This document shows, one piece after another, positions 1 through 13,894 of a DNA stretch of 64,000 nt. Within the stretch, counting starts at the first letter, position 1. Each line of letters begins with the position of its first letter. Location of the stretch: NCBI GenBank assembly GCA_002104935.1, contig MCGT01000002.1:868001-932000 (forward strand). The letters run 5' to 3'. The translations under genes were made by a program, and so were the position numbers. The notes under the pieces are model-generated. The model was not told the origin of the DNA, did not search any database, and worked only from the letters and a program-made list of their open reading frames with translations. Source of the DNA: Hesseltinella vesiculosa. Lineage: Eukaryota > Mucoromycota > Mucoromycetes > Mucorales > Cunninghamellaceae.

Positions 1-334
1 CTGAAAACGATAGATCGGGACTGGTCCAGAGGCCCATGTTGCACCAAAAGGTTGGAGGCGTCAACTGTCGATTCAGCCAGACGTGCCGCAATCCATAGGT
101 ACCTGGGGTACTTTTGGGATAAGCACAAACGAGAACGAATACGCACGCATGAGCATACAACAGTAGATCACGAATGAAGCCCTGGGTATAAAATGAGACA
201 AAGGGTAAGATTAAAAAATACAAAACGAGGAACATCACAGTGAGAAAAAAAATAAAAAAAGCTCAGCTTTTTTGTTTTTCGACCTCTTCTTTTTCGTGCC
301 TTCCTTTTCTTTTTTTTTTCCACCTAATCAAGAA
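1..334. other. Intergenic DNA upstream of UBC13
   Basis: No convincing coding sequence is seen on either strand. The last 120 bases before the UBC13 start are rich in A- and T-runs, as in front of many genes in this window, and probably contain its promoter and 5' UTR. Confidence 0.5.
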
Positions 335-1100
335 ATGTCTCTTCCCAAACGCATTATCAAGGTAAGCAGTGTTTATGACTTTCATTGATAAAAAGGGGGT
401 GCTTTGTAAAGCAGCCTTGAGTGACTGGGCTGTAGCGTTGTGTGGAATGTTGTTGTTTTTCATGTTAATCTTGCTTACGTTTTCATTGTAGGAAACTGAA
501 CGACTCCTTGCTGATCCAGCTCCTGGTATCAATGCTACACCTCATGATGATAACCTGAGATACTTTGATGTGATTATTGCTGGACCTAGTCAGTCTCCTT
601 TTGAAGGTAAACCACTAGCATTGCTGGACAAGCACACATCCACGATGTCGTCTCACCTTGTCTTTCGGCAGGCGGCGTTTTCCGTTTGGAGCTGTTCTTG
701 CCCGAAGATTATCCCATGGCTGCACCCAAGGTGCGGTTTTTGACAAAGATTTATCATCCCAACATCGACAAGCTTGGTCGTATCTGTTTGGATATTCTGA
801 AAGGTAAGAGACTTACCTACGACCTTGGCAACCATGGGCCAATACGTGTTTTCTTTTCTTTTTTTTTTTTTTAGACAAGTGGAGTCCTGCTCTTCAAATA
901 CGCACGGTGTTGCTATCGATCCAAGCCTTATTATCTGCGCCCAACCCCGATGACCCATTAGACAACAACGTAGCTCAACACTGGAAAGAAGATGAAAAGG
1001 AAGCTATCAATACCGGTAAGTTCACAGCGGGTTGTCGCAGCCGATCCTCACCTCCTTTCTTTTAGCCAAATTATGGACGACACGTTATGCATCTGAATAA
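335..1100 (+). CDS. UBC13: Ubiquitin-conjugating enzyme E2 (Ubc13/UBE2N)
   Basis: This E2 enzyme makes K63-linked ubiquitin chains together with an Mms2-type partner, in DNA-damage tolerance and signalling. Five predicted exons (335-361, 492-606, 672-803, 875-1015, 1066-1100) give 149 residues, the usual family length. The protein starts [10 protein letters not shown]. It carries the E2 HPN motif near residues 76-78, the catalytic cysteine at about C86 in [12 protein letters not shown], and the Ubc13-type WSPALQIRT stretch after it. The end, LWTTRYASE, is also typical of Ubc13. All introns are GT-AG and 50-130 nt long. The ATG was chosen because it begins the conserved N-terminal helix. The gene ends about 110 bases before the tail of the oppositely oriented Whi5-like gene. 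Identification is firm; exact introns are by eye. Confidence 0.95.
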
Positions 1101-1207
1101 ACGATTACCCATTTGCCTCTTTTCATGGATCCTTTCTTTTTTTTTGGACGAGTTGGACGGCACCCAAAGAATAAAGGACACATCTAATTTTTTTAATAGC
1201 AAGCAGA

Positions 1208-1975
1208 TCACTCAGTATAACCCATGGCAGGACTTGGAGAGATTTGTTCAGGCCTTGGAAGTTTGGCTTCGGGCAGAGGGTTCTTCCTCGGCCGACCTCG
1301 GCGGGGAGCGGTGTAATTTTTGACGGTGCTGTTGGGATACGGTGAATGATGCTGGGAGACGCGGTTGGCGTCATGATAAACTGGCGTGCTGTGTTTCTTG
1401 TGTTTTTTATGGTCGCTCAGTGGACGGTCGTGGGGGATGTTGACTGGGTGCTGGCTTTCGGCAGGGTTGAAGGAAGGGGGGAATCCATAGAATGGTGAAG
1501 GATGTGCGTGATGATACAATGGCGGGCCATGCTGATGCTGCTGATAGGTCAGATGATGCTGGGGGGTCGAGTCACGGGGTCTAGTTGGGGTCATGTACAC
1601 TGGCTGGGCCAGTCGAGGGTGGGGGGAGGGTGGGGTCGAGCTGGATAACATCATGATCGTCCTCGCTGCTTCCTTTTCCATGGATTCTGATTCATGAGAT
1701 GCATCGCTGACCGAGGATGGGGACGGCGGTAGTTGAGGCATGGCCGACGTCGTCGGTATCAGTTCTTCTTCCACTTGCTGCAAATTCTTGTCAGTCCAGC
1801 CTCGATGGACTTTTAACCTTGCGAATTGTAATCGTGTTCGCAAGGTCTTTGCCAGCTGTTCAAAAAAATTTTTTTTTAAGCTTGACATGAAATTCTACAT
1901 CTTTTTTACCTCGGCAACATCCCAGCTCCTCGGTTCGGGCGGTGGTGATTGAATCACGGCAGCGAGTTCATTCAT
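1208..1975 (-). CDS. Whi5/Nrm1-like G1/S transcriptional repressor (GTB motif)
   Basis: Two exons on the minus strand (1975-1910 and 1855-1208, GT-AG intron) give about 237 residues. Residues about 23-45 contain LAKTLRTRLQFARLKVHRGW, which matches the GTB motif (L..RL..A..KV) by which yeast Whi5 and Nrm1 and fission-yeast Nrm1/Yox1-type proteins bind the SBF/MBF G1/S factors. The rest is low complexity: a proline/serine/histidine-rich middle with many SP/TP sites, as expected for a CDK-regulated repressor, and near the C-terminus an AT-hook-like RRGRPRKNP. The role as a cell-cycle co-repressor is inferred from the motif; orthology to one named yeast gene is not claimed. It is divergent from the bHLH gene at 3489, with a shared 1.5-kb upstream region. 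Confidence 0.7.
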
Positions 1976-3488
1976 GCTTTTTTTAGACTTCCAAAAGAAG
2001 AGAAAAAGGAAAGGAAAAAATGACAAAACATCCACGAAAATTGAAGGATGAACTCGGTCGCGTTGATTCATTTATTGCGTAGGTTTCAGGGAAACGTGAG
2101 GGGTGACGGTGAAAACGAGGCAACACGGACTGGGTTTCTGAATTTCCTCCAATGTCCTCCTTTTTCAAAAAGGTCCGCGCGAGCGAGCCGCTCTGCGGTG
2201 GTGGCACCTGGATGATGCGATGTGACCTGGGTGGGGCCCGCTTTTTTTCGTCCCAAGCATCGTCAGGTTCGTTTTGGCGGAGATTTCTCTCCTTTTCCTT
2301 TTTGTCCCCATTACCACGTTTCGCTTCGTCCACCAACATCACGGCATTCCCCTCTTTCCATGCACCTGCCCCCAGCAGAGGACAATCAAGTGTGGATCGA
2401 TGAAGCGATCTAGCATGCAAGACATAAAAAAAGTGGCAAGTTTATGGACATGGACTCGGTACGATTCATCTTTTGCCAAATGACCAATCCGATCGTGAAA
2501 AAAACCACTGGCTAGAAAACCTTGGGGCCGCCTATTTTAGCTCACCTGGCCCGCCGACGACCAGAAACAACGAAAGAACACATGGGAGCGGACAGAACTC
2601 ACCTCACGTTTTCTCTTGGCCCCCACCAATGACGATTTTTTTGGGCAAATGCCACGATCTGCGATTGGAAAAGTGTCGCTGTCATCTCTGCAAAATTCTT
2701 TATCCGATGAGGATGTTGGGAAAGTGACAGAAGGACACATGCTGGCGATTTCTGGCTGGCGGGTGGTTTGTCAGTACAAAGGTATACAACTGCCCGGAAT
2801 CTATTGCGTGGATCAATAAAAGCTTCGGATCTCCATGTGAAAAACAAGCCAGTTTGCCCTAGGTTTCAAGTCAATGATGAATGGGGATCGCCCTGTCAGC
2901 TGGGGATTGAAAGGCCGAAGAGGAATAAATAAAAAGGAGAGAATTTGTTTGGGTGTGTTGGGAGAAAGCTGCAAGGACCTGCCTGATAAGGCGTTGTTGG
3001 TTATGAGGATGATGGACGAGATTTTAATTTTTTGGAACAGTCAATTGAGTTTTTTTTTTATTTCTCCTAAGAAGGATGCAGACGTCGATCTGACACGAAC
3101 GAACGAAGCGAATGGCACAGATGATTGGCCAATGGCAAGTCGGCCTGTGTAACCTTGCAATGCCGTCCATGCCCACGTTTTTCAACAACGAATGTTGATT
3201 TGATTATCAATTGACTTACCCACTTTTTAACGCTTAGACTTATTCATGTCCCCATATTAGCCATGACTTTTTTTTTTTTTTTTTTTTTTGATATCTTTCG
3301 TTCTCTTTTCGTCCCTCTTTTTTTTATATAGTTTTTTTTTTTTTACCGTATCAAACTTTTCTTCTTCTCCGTCCTCCCCTTTTTTTTTTTTTTTTAATAC
3401 GCCATTGCCATTCTCTTAAGAAGAGTCAACACCGCCTTCTGGCCTTCACCTCCTCAAAACCCGCGACATTTTGCTGAATGCACTTGAC
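1976..3488. other. Long intergenic region between divergent regulator genes
   Basis: About 1.5 kb separates the Whi5-like gene (minus) from a bHLH gene (plus). Short open frames occur here but none has recognisable protein features. The last 250 bases before 3489 are strongly pyrimidine-rich on the plus strand, with several T-runs of 10-20, a common promoter/5' UTR style in this window. A spliced 5' UTR cannot be excluded. Confidence 0.4.
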
Positions 3489-5544
3489 ATGGACTTGGCT
3501 GATTTTCAAGTAGACATGGACATGCTTCAGTCCATGACCAGTTCCCAACCTCAGGTTCAAGGTCACCCGGCGCAAGCTCAAGAACACCTCCTAGACAACA
3601 TGGACTATCTGTTTCACCAGGATATGCCCTCACCCTTTATGCATAACGGCCACAACCAACACCTGCCACAGCAACCTCATTATATGCCTACATCCAGGCC
3701 CGCCACCTCTGTGCCTTCCACACCCGTCTATCCATCGTCTGCCCAGCAAAGTGATTATTTAGATCAGGACGTAACGTGTCTTTTCCCCCCTTCACCTTTT
3801 TTTTCCAGGAACATCACTCACCGTTTCCCTTCCTTAGGATATGCTCACGCCATTGATATCCCCTGCTATGACGCCGTCTTTTACTTATCACAATGGCGCC
3901 ATCAACAACGAAATGGATTTCTCCCCCTTGTCCTCGCCTGCCATTTTGCCTCAGCGGGACCAGTCGGACTTGGCCCATCAGCAGCGCTATCAACCACCTC
4001 CCTCCTCGACCCCTAGCAACAACCAGCAGTCTTTTGTCCACATCCGTGAGCAATATGAACAGTTGGAGCACGCCAAACGCATGATCACCCAACGGCTTTC
4101 GGAATTACAGCGTCAGCAACAAAGTGTCTCGTCGCACGCTTCATCCATCGATCCCTATTCCCGTCCCCATCGTAAGTGCTGTCTTAAACACCCGTGCCGG
4201 TTGACTTAACCTACTCTTCAAGGTGACCCAGCCAGGCAGACCACACGGCCACAGCCGTCTCAGCCGCACCATGCCCAGCTTCAACACCACCCACAGCGTC
4301 AACCGCAGCAGCACTCCTTGCCAACATCGTCTGTACGGACCAACGCCATCGAGCCCGTCACGCCTGCCTCGTTGATGAACATCCGTCATCGCTCATCCAT
4401 GAAAAAACCTTCCCAGCCCTCCGTCACTGCCAAGGCGGCCATGGAAGAAATGGATCAGCAGTCCGCCATGATTCTCGACGTCATGACCACTTCCTCCCCC
4501 TCCTCCTCCTTACCTCCTCCGCTACCAGCCACCTCCTCCAGCATGACCATGGCCGGCGCCCGTCCGGCTCACCCCCAGCCAACCATGATTCATCACCAGC
4601 CGCCCTCCCTCCTCCCGTCTGCCCAACCCAACCCGACCGAAACTACCTCGTCCAAGCCCAGCCCACGCTCTACCACCAGCACAAGAGGCAAGCGCAAGGC
4701 CTCCTTTGAACCGTCCCGCTCCACCCCAGCCAAAGCTACCCGCTCAGCGTCCGGCCCCCGCAAATCTCGACGGTCATCCAGCTACCAGGACAGCGCCAAG
4801 GTGCCGGTCAGTGCTGCTGGCAATGTGCTCCACCAATCACCGCGCGCCCTCAAGCCTTTGCTGATCAGCCCCAGTCTGACTCCTGACCGCCACCAGGCTC
4901 TCACCTCCACCGGCCTCACCCCACAGCTGCTGCCCACCATCCACGATGCCGAGCACATCCTTGCCACCAAGTCCAACTACCAAAACCTCATGGAAGGCAA
5001 GGCCGCTGCCCTGGGCATCGCCTTTTCACCCCACATCAAAAGTGGCCTCGAAGTGCGGCGCACGGCCCACAAAGCCGCTGAGCAAAAACGACGCGACTCG
5101 CTCAAAGAATGGTTTGACCGGCTGCGCAACGAGGTCGAAGAAGGCTATGTCAAGAAAAAGGCCCATGTCGCCTCCAAAGTCCTTCGCGAGCAGCAACGTG
5201 AAAAGCAAGATGCAACCAATGCTGACAAACACAGCCAGGACGGTCCTGATGGCGAAGGTGCCGATGGCAACAGGACCGACCAGGACGATGCCGCCCATGC
5301 CAATGCCGATGACATCGCCTCACTGAAGCCCCTGTCCAAGGTGCTGCTGCTACGCTATGCATATGAATACATCAACTACCTCAAAGGTACCATCCGCGAA
5401 CGGGACCGCATGATCGAGTGCTTCCAAGGCGGCGCCACCATCACGCCTCCCAACGCCCTTGCCGCCTCCTCCACCGCTGCCGCTCCTTCACCCCCACCCT
5501 CCACAGAGCCCATGGAAATCGGCTCCTCCCCCGCATCCAACTAG
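3489..5544 (+). CDS. bHLH transcription factor with long acidic loop
   Basis: Three exons (3489-3770, 3838-4171, 4223-5544) give about 645 residues. The N-terminal half is rich in Q, P, S, H and M, with a likely activation region beginning MDLADFQVDMDML. A short coiled coil (EQYEQLEHAKRMITQRLSEL) lies near residue 160. The bHLH region is near the C-terminus: basic region and helix 1 HKAAEQKRRDSLKEWFDRL, then helix 2 SKVLLLRYAYEYINYLKGTI. The basic region keeps the His-Glu-Arg pattern of E-box (CACGTG) binders and lacks the SREBP tyrosine. The loop is unusually long, about 70 residues, rich in D, A and Q. A DNA-binding nuclear regulator is clear; its targets are not. A T-run of about 20 follows the stop codon. 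Confidence 0.85.
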
Positions 5545-6225
5545 GTCTCATCTCTTTTTATTGCTCCACATGGTCTTTTTTTTTTTTTTTTTTTTTTTAA
5601 TTGTTGCATTTGTCTCCTCATATCGCTGACAGCCTGTTGGATACTTTACTTTTGCATTGCTCTTCTATATTTATGTATATGCTTCTTTATGTTTATGGTT
5701 TTTTTTTATATATTTGTATACAGCTTTATGATATTCCTTTTATTCTTCCACTCATATCATGACCCTCCTTGTTGCGGAATAAAGTTCATGAACAATCACT
5801 CTTTTTTTTTTTTTTGCAACTCATCCCGCTGGCCATGGGCCCTTCACGCCGTTGAAACCACAACAGCCGGTTGATATTGTGGATTGCGCTGGCACTAACT
5901 CTAGGATGCACCGAATGAAATCGGCGAGTATCAAATCGTTCCCTTTTTGTACCGGTGATTTGTCTGGGTAATAATTTTTGACGGGACTTTGAGAAAAAAT
6001 GAGACAGCATAAAAAAACCTTTATTTGATGTTACTGCACTATTAGGGATGAATAAAATGACACCACTGCAAGCAAGTGGTTTTATCTACGAGCAAAAAAG
6101 GAAGAGAGAAGAAAAAAAAAGAGGCAGAAAGAAAGGGAAAAGAAACAGACAGACAAGAGGAGAGAATCCAATCGGGCCGAAGTGTAATCTTGCTGAGCTT
6201 GACATAGTTTCCGCAGATTCTGTAC
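5545..6225. other. Intergenic DNA 3' of the bHLH gene
   Basis: T-rich 3' flank of the bHLH gene with several T-runs. No protein-like open frame of note is seen. Confidence 0.4.
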
Positions 6226-6960
6226 TCAGATCGCACTCGGGTTGTTGACGGCTACGACTTGTCTTTTTCTCCACGCCGCCATTAAGCTTTCGCCGATCTT
6301 TGTTTGCCCACCAGGATGGAAGATTCGAGGTGGTGTATAAACAGGCCTGTGATCGCCAGTGTCGATGTTGAATTCGATGAGAACAATCAAAGGCTTTCCA
6401 GGCACTTGCGCGAGGAGCAGCCAACATTTTCGTGCGATCGGCTTGCTGGCTAGTTGTTGCATGAGACGAAGAGGCAGGCAGGACTCAGAGTGACAAATTC
6501 GAGCAAAGACCATTCTGCTGGTCAGCAGCTGATATTGAAGTATTGGCATAGCATTCACCAAAATACGAATAGACTACTCGGCAGCAATAACTATGGCATA
6601 AGTAACGACATAGAACCCCGTCTCAATATCACCTGTTTGGCAAAGCTGGAATGACGTGCAAAAAAGACTTGCCAATGAGTTTGACCTTGATGGGACCATC
6701 AGTGCTGTTGACTTGATTCCTGACGTTACAGAGCTGCATACACGAGGAAGTGGTTGAGGCCAAGGTCAAAGGCAGCTTGAGGATGAATGGCAAAGCAAAG
6801 AGGCCGGCACGTACCAAATGAGCGACCTGCAGCGAGATTTCTTTGGTCAGCAGAAATGGCATTAACGCTATGTTGATTGGAGTTGTTGTTAGCACCGAAA
6901 GGAAGTCTCTTCATTGTCGATTGAAACGTGGTGTGAATTTCATGACATGACAAAAAAAGA
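6226..6960 (-). pseudogene. Unrecognised minus-strand coding remnant
   Basis: Two minus-strand open stretches have protein-like composition: 6895-6629 (hydrophobic segment around FALPFILKLPLTLAS) and 6561-6226 (contains KPLIVLIEFNIDTGDHRPVY and PPRIFHPGG). They lie in different frames with stop codons between, and no pair of good splice sites joining them was found. I do not recognise the family. It may be a decayed gene or an intron-containing gene whose structure I could not solve. Confidence 0.25.
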
Positions 6961-8040
6961 AGCCACGTTGAAAAGTCGAATCAGTTTTTGCCTTGGTACA
7001 CAAGAACGGCACTGCATTTGTCGTATGGCAGCAAAAGATGACATTGTTGTCATCCATTGAGTATTGATGAGGTTGTTTGGTTTTTAGCACGTCACAAGCA
7101 TAAGATGTAATGGACCGTAAAAAATCAGACAGGCTCCTTGTCGTGACAGTGTGAAAAGAAGTCGGTGGGAAAATCGATTTTTTTTTGAACTGGCCTGGCT
7201 TATAAAACCTTCACTCTGAGGCCGTGTACTTGGACCAATCGATATTTTTTTGCTTCACTTGCTCACGCAGATGATAGGGCTGCATCTGCAAGTATGCTCA
7301 TAGCACCAGTAGATACGATGACACGCTACCCTCTGCGGCTCGCGAAGGTCTGAAGAATGGCGCGCAAGGCTATTGCAGGACTATGAAAAGAGTGGTGGGG
7401 ATGTGGGCGGGTGGCCTTATCAGCACAACAAATAAACTGCTATGAAACGGGTGAAGTAGGCTGAGGAAAGATATCGTGTCCTTGACATCTGCATTAATTA
7501 CATGCGTTCAAATAGAAAAAAAAAGAAAAAAAACACCTACCAGCAAAAATTGTCATGAATTCTACATGCATCACCCTTGTCAATCAATCTGATTTAACAG
7601 GAAGTCAATCGAAGTAATCACATTGCTTAGCAGTTATGCTGGGTCATAAAAGGACATGTCATTTGTAAAAAAAAAAAAAAAAAAAAAATACAGCGACGTG
7701 CCGTGAACACAGAAAGGGAACTCTCAATCAAACACTGACATCTAAACAGATCTGTTCTCCTAGAAAATGAAATGAAAGGACATCCATGCAAAGGCTTTTG
7801 TATTGACCTTTTGCAATGGAAAGTGGAGAGTGGACATCAAAGTGCCAACTTGCCATTGACGATCCTCATGATCTCAATGAAGTCTAAGTGGGAGACCTTT
7901 TTCATTTATCCTGTATTTTTATATCACTTGTTGTCGGAAAACCTGTTTGTGTGCACCAAACAGTCAATCCAGTACGCCAAGCTAAAAGAACATCGTCCGT
8001 CAAGGTGCCCCTCGCTTAGGTCGACTATTCACTCCATGTG
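6961..8040. other. Intergenic DNA, no gene seen
   Basis: No recognisable coding or RNA gene. An A-run of about 22 lies near 7667-7688. The open frame at 7772-8044 shows no family features and is not called. Confidence 0.4.
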
Positions 8041-8190
8041 TTAAGGGCTACGGCCAGTAGCACCATATGATGATCGGGGGTTAGTCGATCACCCCACCGG
8101 AGCCGTTGAGGATTTCTCCACAACGAGAAAACGCCGCGCCATGAGGAAAAGCGAAAGAGAGTTACCATCTCTCTTCCGCTAATCCCCACC
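8041..8190 (+). other. Hairpin-rich, GC-richer segment; possible structured RNA or repeat
   Basis: This short stretch is less AT-rich than its flanks. It can form at least two hairpins: GGGGT/ACCCC around 8077-8095, and an 11-bp stem with one mismatch, GCGAAAGAGAG (8151-8161) with CTCTCTTCCGC (8169-8179), loop of 7. An A-run of about 19 follows. It matches no RNA class that I recognise. The phrase TTAGTCGATC also occurs in 28S rRNA, but the surrounding bases do not. Confidence 0.2.
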
Positions 8191-8779
8191 GGTGAAAAAA
8201 AAAAAAAAAAAAAGCGAAAGTCGACGGAATGGCCCCCTATTTATACTTTTTGAAATCCAATTTTTTTCCCATGAGATCACTAGACCACTCCGACGGGAGC
8301 CCATCGAAACTGTGGGTCGCCAGGTGACTGCCTGGAAAGGCAATCAGGGGCTACAAGTTGAAAATGAAGAAAGTATCTTTTTTTTTTTTTTACGAGGCAG
8401 TACAGCAAATGTAGGTAGCCGCTTCAAATAGAAAATGCGGGGGAGAAAGTTAAAATGAAACTCGATTTAGATTAAGGTTAATCCTAGCCACTCAGATTTG
8501 TTATTGCACGACATTCATCTTGCTATTTTGGGTGAAAATGGCTTGTGCACGTCCATTTTTTTGTACTCCTATTTAAGGGTAGCTTCTACATTTTGTGATT
8601 TTTTTCCAATGTCATCACTTGCTCGATGTTGGTGACACTGTGTTGGACGATCTTCAACAATCGGCGTGGCTTTTTCAGTTTCACCACCATTCGAGAGTCG
8701 ATGCTCGACCATCTTTTAAAAAAAACATATGCGGCAGAGCATTATTCAACCATTGAATCGATGTGAGATTTGGCATGCA

Positions 8780-8965
8780 GACAGATAGATGCTCATGCAT
8801 GATGCTTCTCAGAAAATCAAGTGGGTGGGTGTAGGTCGCCCAGCCCATACGCTCATTTTTCCAAGAGAACCAGCTGCGCTCCGATCCAAAAAAAAAAAAA
8901 AATGAACTGCGTCCTAAATTTTGCACAAGAGATGATGCAGATCGACAGCTGAACGGTTACGTGCC
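8780..8965. repeat. Dispersed non-coding repeat, copy 1 (degenerate)
   Basis: This shares an ordered set of short blocks with 18600-18830 and 60650-60800: a TGCATGATG-like block, AAAATCA, GGTCGCCCAG, then CTCCGATC before an A-run and ATGAA, and (with 18.8 kb) AAATTTTGCACA. The blocks are separated by diverged sequence. No coding content is evident. It looks like an old dispersed repeat or a transposon end. Confidence 0.4.
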
Positions 8966-9390
8966 ACGGCTGGGCATGCAGTTTTACTGCATATGCCAAG
9001 ATTTATTTTCATGCTGCTCATTTTCTTTTTTACCAGTTTTTTGCTGTTGTTCTTAGCTTTAAGGTGAAAGCCGCGGATGGTCGATCTGATGCTAAAGACA
9101 TGGCCATACTTATCGATTATGAAATGGGGTGCATGGGAAGAAAAAAGAAAAAAAAATAGCAGACTGGGCTGAGAGTGGCAAAAAGGAAAAATAAAAAAAA
9201 CCACATTATGACAGATAGTAGGTTTGGAGGACGTTGGAGGCACAGTTGGTCTGGCAGGCTTTGTGGACATCTTGTTTGGTATGACCAGAGGACACAGTAT
9301 CAATATTACAGTGTTGGCTGAGCAGTCTTCATAAGGTAGTATCACCCTACAGGTATGACTCGGTTCATCGGTGAACTTGGTATCATTCAC
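8914..9390 (-). pseudogene. Possible downstream part of the decayed F-box gene
   Basis: A 158-codon minus-strand open stretch directly follows the fragmented F-box gene in the same direction. Parts (PLVIPNKMSTKPARP and IDKYGHVFSIRS) look protein-like, while the centre is a T-rich run that resembles an intron. No family is recognised. It could be additional exons of the F-box gene or chance. Confidence 0.2.
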
Positions 9391-9394
9391 ACCT

Positions 9395-10288
9395 CACTCA
9401 CACTCTACAAATGTCCAGTGGCCATTTGACTCGTCTTTTGATCATTTTTGGCAAGGCACCATCCTTGAGCATTAATTTCTTGAATACATCGAGGCTGGTA
9501 GGCACAGTCATCAGAATTATGCATGTCATGTACTTATGCTTCAATTTCGGTCACGAATATAATATCGTCAGCTTTCCATCATCAGAAGCGATGATTGACT
9601 CCAAACAGGTTGAAATAAGGCTGGTCACGGCCGCTTGGATGTCATCTCAGTAGGCTGTGATGGTAGTAATGGTGCCAAGGCTTCAACAGTAGTGTAACTA
9701 TGTGCTGCATAACACGTCAATTCCACCGGGATACGCCTTGATTGCTGATATCTAAAAAAATAGGAAAATATAAGAGGGGGAGGCGTTCAAAAGAAAAAAA
9801 AATACCTCGGCTGTAGGTACAGGGATGGAAATGGGTCTCACTTTGTTGCCCTTCACAACGTTTTCAAACATAGGTTTTGCATATTCAGGTACGTTCAATT
9901 CAATGCTATGCGATGGTGATGCGGGTCTTGGGAGTGAATCTACAAACATGGCTGCTACATGAGATGTGATATCTGACGAAACATGAGGGACTTCACGCAA
10001 ATGCAAAAAAAAGTTGGAGGTGAAGGCGCAGAGCATTAAAAGGGATGTTGTACGTTGGGACGTAAACGTGTATGTTGGTTGCACACGTTTGGATGAATGG
10101 ATTTAGCGTATCCCATTTTCGCTTTGAGAGATCAATTTGACGGGCTGGGAGTATGCAAGGAAGGGGATTATGCGGTGGAAGAGGCGGCAGGTGACTGATA
10201 GAGCGAAACGATCCGGCAACATCAAGTTATTCACGATGTTCTGGAGCAATTCCAAAGATAGGTTGTAGATCATATTTGTTATATGCAT
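9395..10288 (-). pseudogene. F-box protein gene, apparently frameshifted
   Basis: The minus strand starts MHITNMIYNLSLELLQNIV and continues ...VNNLMLPDRFALSVTCRLFH, a clear F-box (Skp1-binding) motif of SCF ubiquitin-ligase receptors. Past the motif, good protein-like sequence continues only by changing frame: RQIDLSKRKWDTLNPFIQTC starts near 10130, then after a run of eight T near 10005 the frame shifts again to LHLREVPHVSSDITSHVAAM. A probable GT-AG intron spans about 9806-9755. Further protein-like pieces (DDIQAAVTSLISTCLES, SLDVFKKLMLKDGALPK) run to about 9395. At least two frame changes without good splice sites suggest a pseudogene. Sequencing error in homopolymers is the alternative. 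Confidence 0.5.
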
Positions 10289-10659
10289 GAATGGTATGGG
10301 CAAAAAAGATAAGTCGCGGAAGGAAGGAATATGAAAAAGGGGAGTGTGTCGTTTTTTTTAACAGGAACCGGCTGACTCTTGCGGCACTCTCTTATGGCTC
10401 CATTTTTCTAATACTCTCTTTATTCACAGGGTCCCATCGATCTCACTTGCGTGTCCCACTTTCCCGCTGCTATCTCATCGTCTTCCTGTGCTTGAACTCG
10501 TGTTCAGTCCTTCTTAGCAGCCTCCATCTCCATGATCGACCTCCAAGAGGCCAGCAAACGGCATCCTTGGAGGAGCAATGCTCTGCGCTTAATAGGGGAG
10601 TTCAATTTTTTTTTTTTTTTTTTTTTTTTGTTCTTGATTTCGACTCAAGAAACATTGCG

Positions 10660-13173
<2,514 letters not shown>

Positions 13174-13894
13174 GTCTTGATTTTTAACAAAATAAAAAGA
13201 AAAGAGGGACCATTTTAGATTTTCTCTCTTTTTGGGCGTGCGATTGTCTCAGCTTTATTCGTTGGATATGGAAATCAGGCGCTGGTAGACAATTGCGGGG
13301 TATCTTCGTGCCACACCAATGTCTTTTTTTTCACATGCCAACAGCCATGGCTGGCTACTTTGACATGGTTGGGAAAAATCTTTTTTATGCAGTGCCAAAA
13401 TTCCCCATGACAAAGCTTCAATCCAAACAGCGTGCCCTGGTTGCGTTTGGCTGTGATTGGTGGGTCGGCGGTCAGGTAAAAGATGAACCGTCTTCCCATG
13501 TGACGTTTTTGTATTTTTTTTCATTTTTTTTCTGCCATTCATTTGATGGCACTCAAGCGTCGTTTTTTTTTGATAAGCGTCGTTATTCGTACAAATCCCA
13601 GCCAAGCCACCTGTGGTTGGCACCTGTTGGTTTCCTTTGTTCAGCCCCCTTTTATTGAGACGACACAGCCATGTGACAGTAGGCTTCAATTTTATTTTCA
13701 TGCGGAGCTGCTGGAATGAGGTAAAAGGTGAGTGTAGGTATTCATGTGAAAGTGAAAAACGTTATAAATGTGGAAGGTGACACCTCACAGGCTGTTCATA
13801 TAAAAGCCGCCGACCTGACCCCGCAATTTGATCTGCTTCCTTTTTGTTCCCTTTTTTTTTCTTCAGTTTTATTGTTCATTTTTTTTTCATCAAT
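13174..13894. other. Intergenic DNA between DDX41 and acyl-CoA oxidase
   Basis: Open frames exist on both strands (13275-13499 minus, 13293-13658 plus) but they overlap each other, resemble no family known to me, and are interrupted by T-runs. I do not call a gene here. Confidence 0.4.

Noticed and set aside
7772..8044. 90-codon plus-strand frame
   Set aside because: No family resemblance, no supporting splice or promoter context.
8075..8092. Possible 28S rRNA fragment (TTAGTCGATC)
   Set aside because: Only ten bases match; flanking sequence does not follow rRNA.
13255..13701. Open frames on both strands between DDX41 and acyl-CoA oxidase
   Set aside because: They overlap each other, contain T-run-derived Phe/Lys strings, and match no family.
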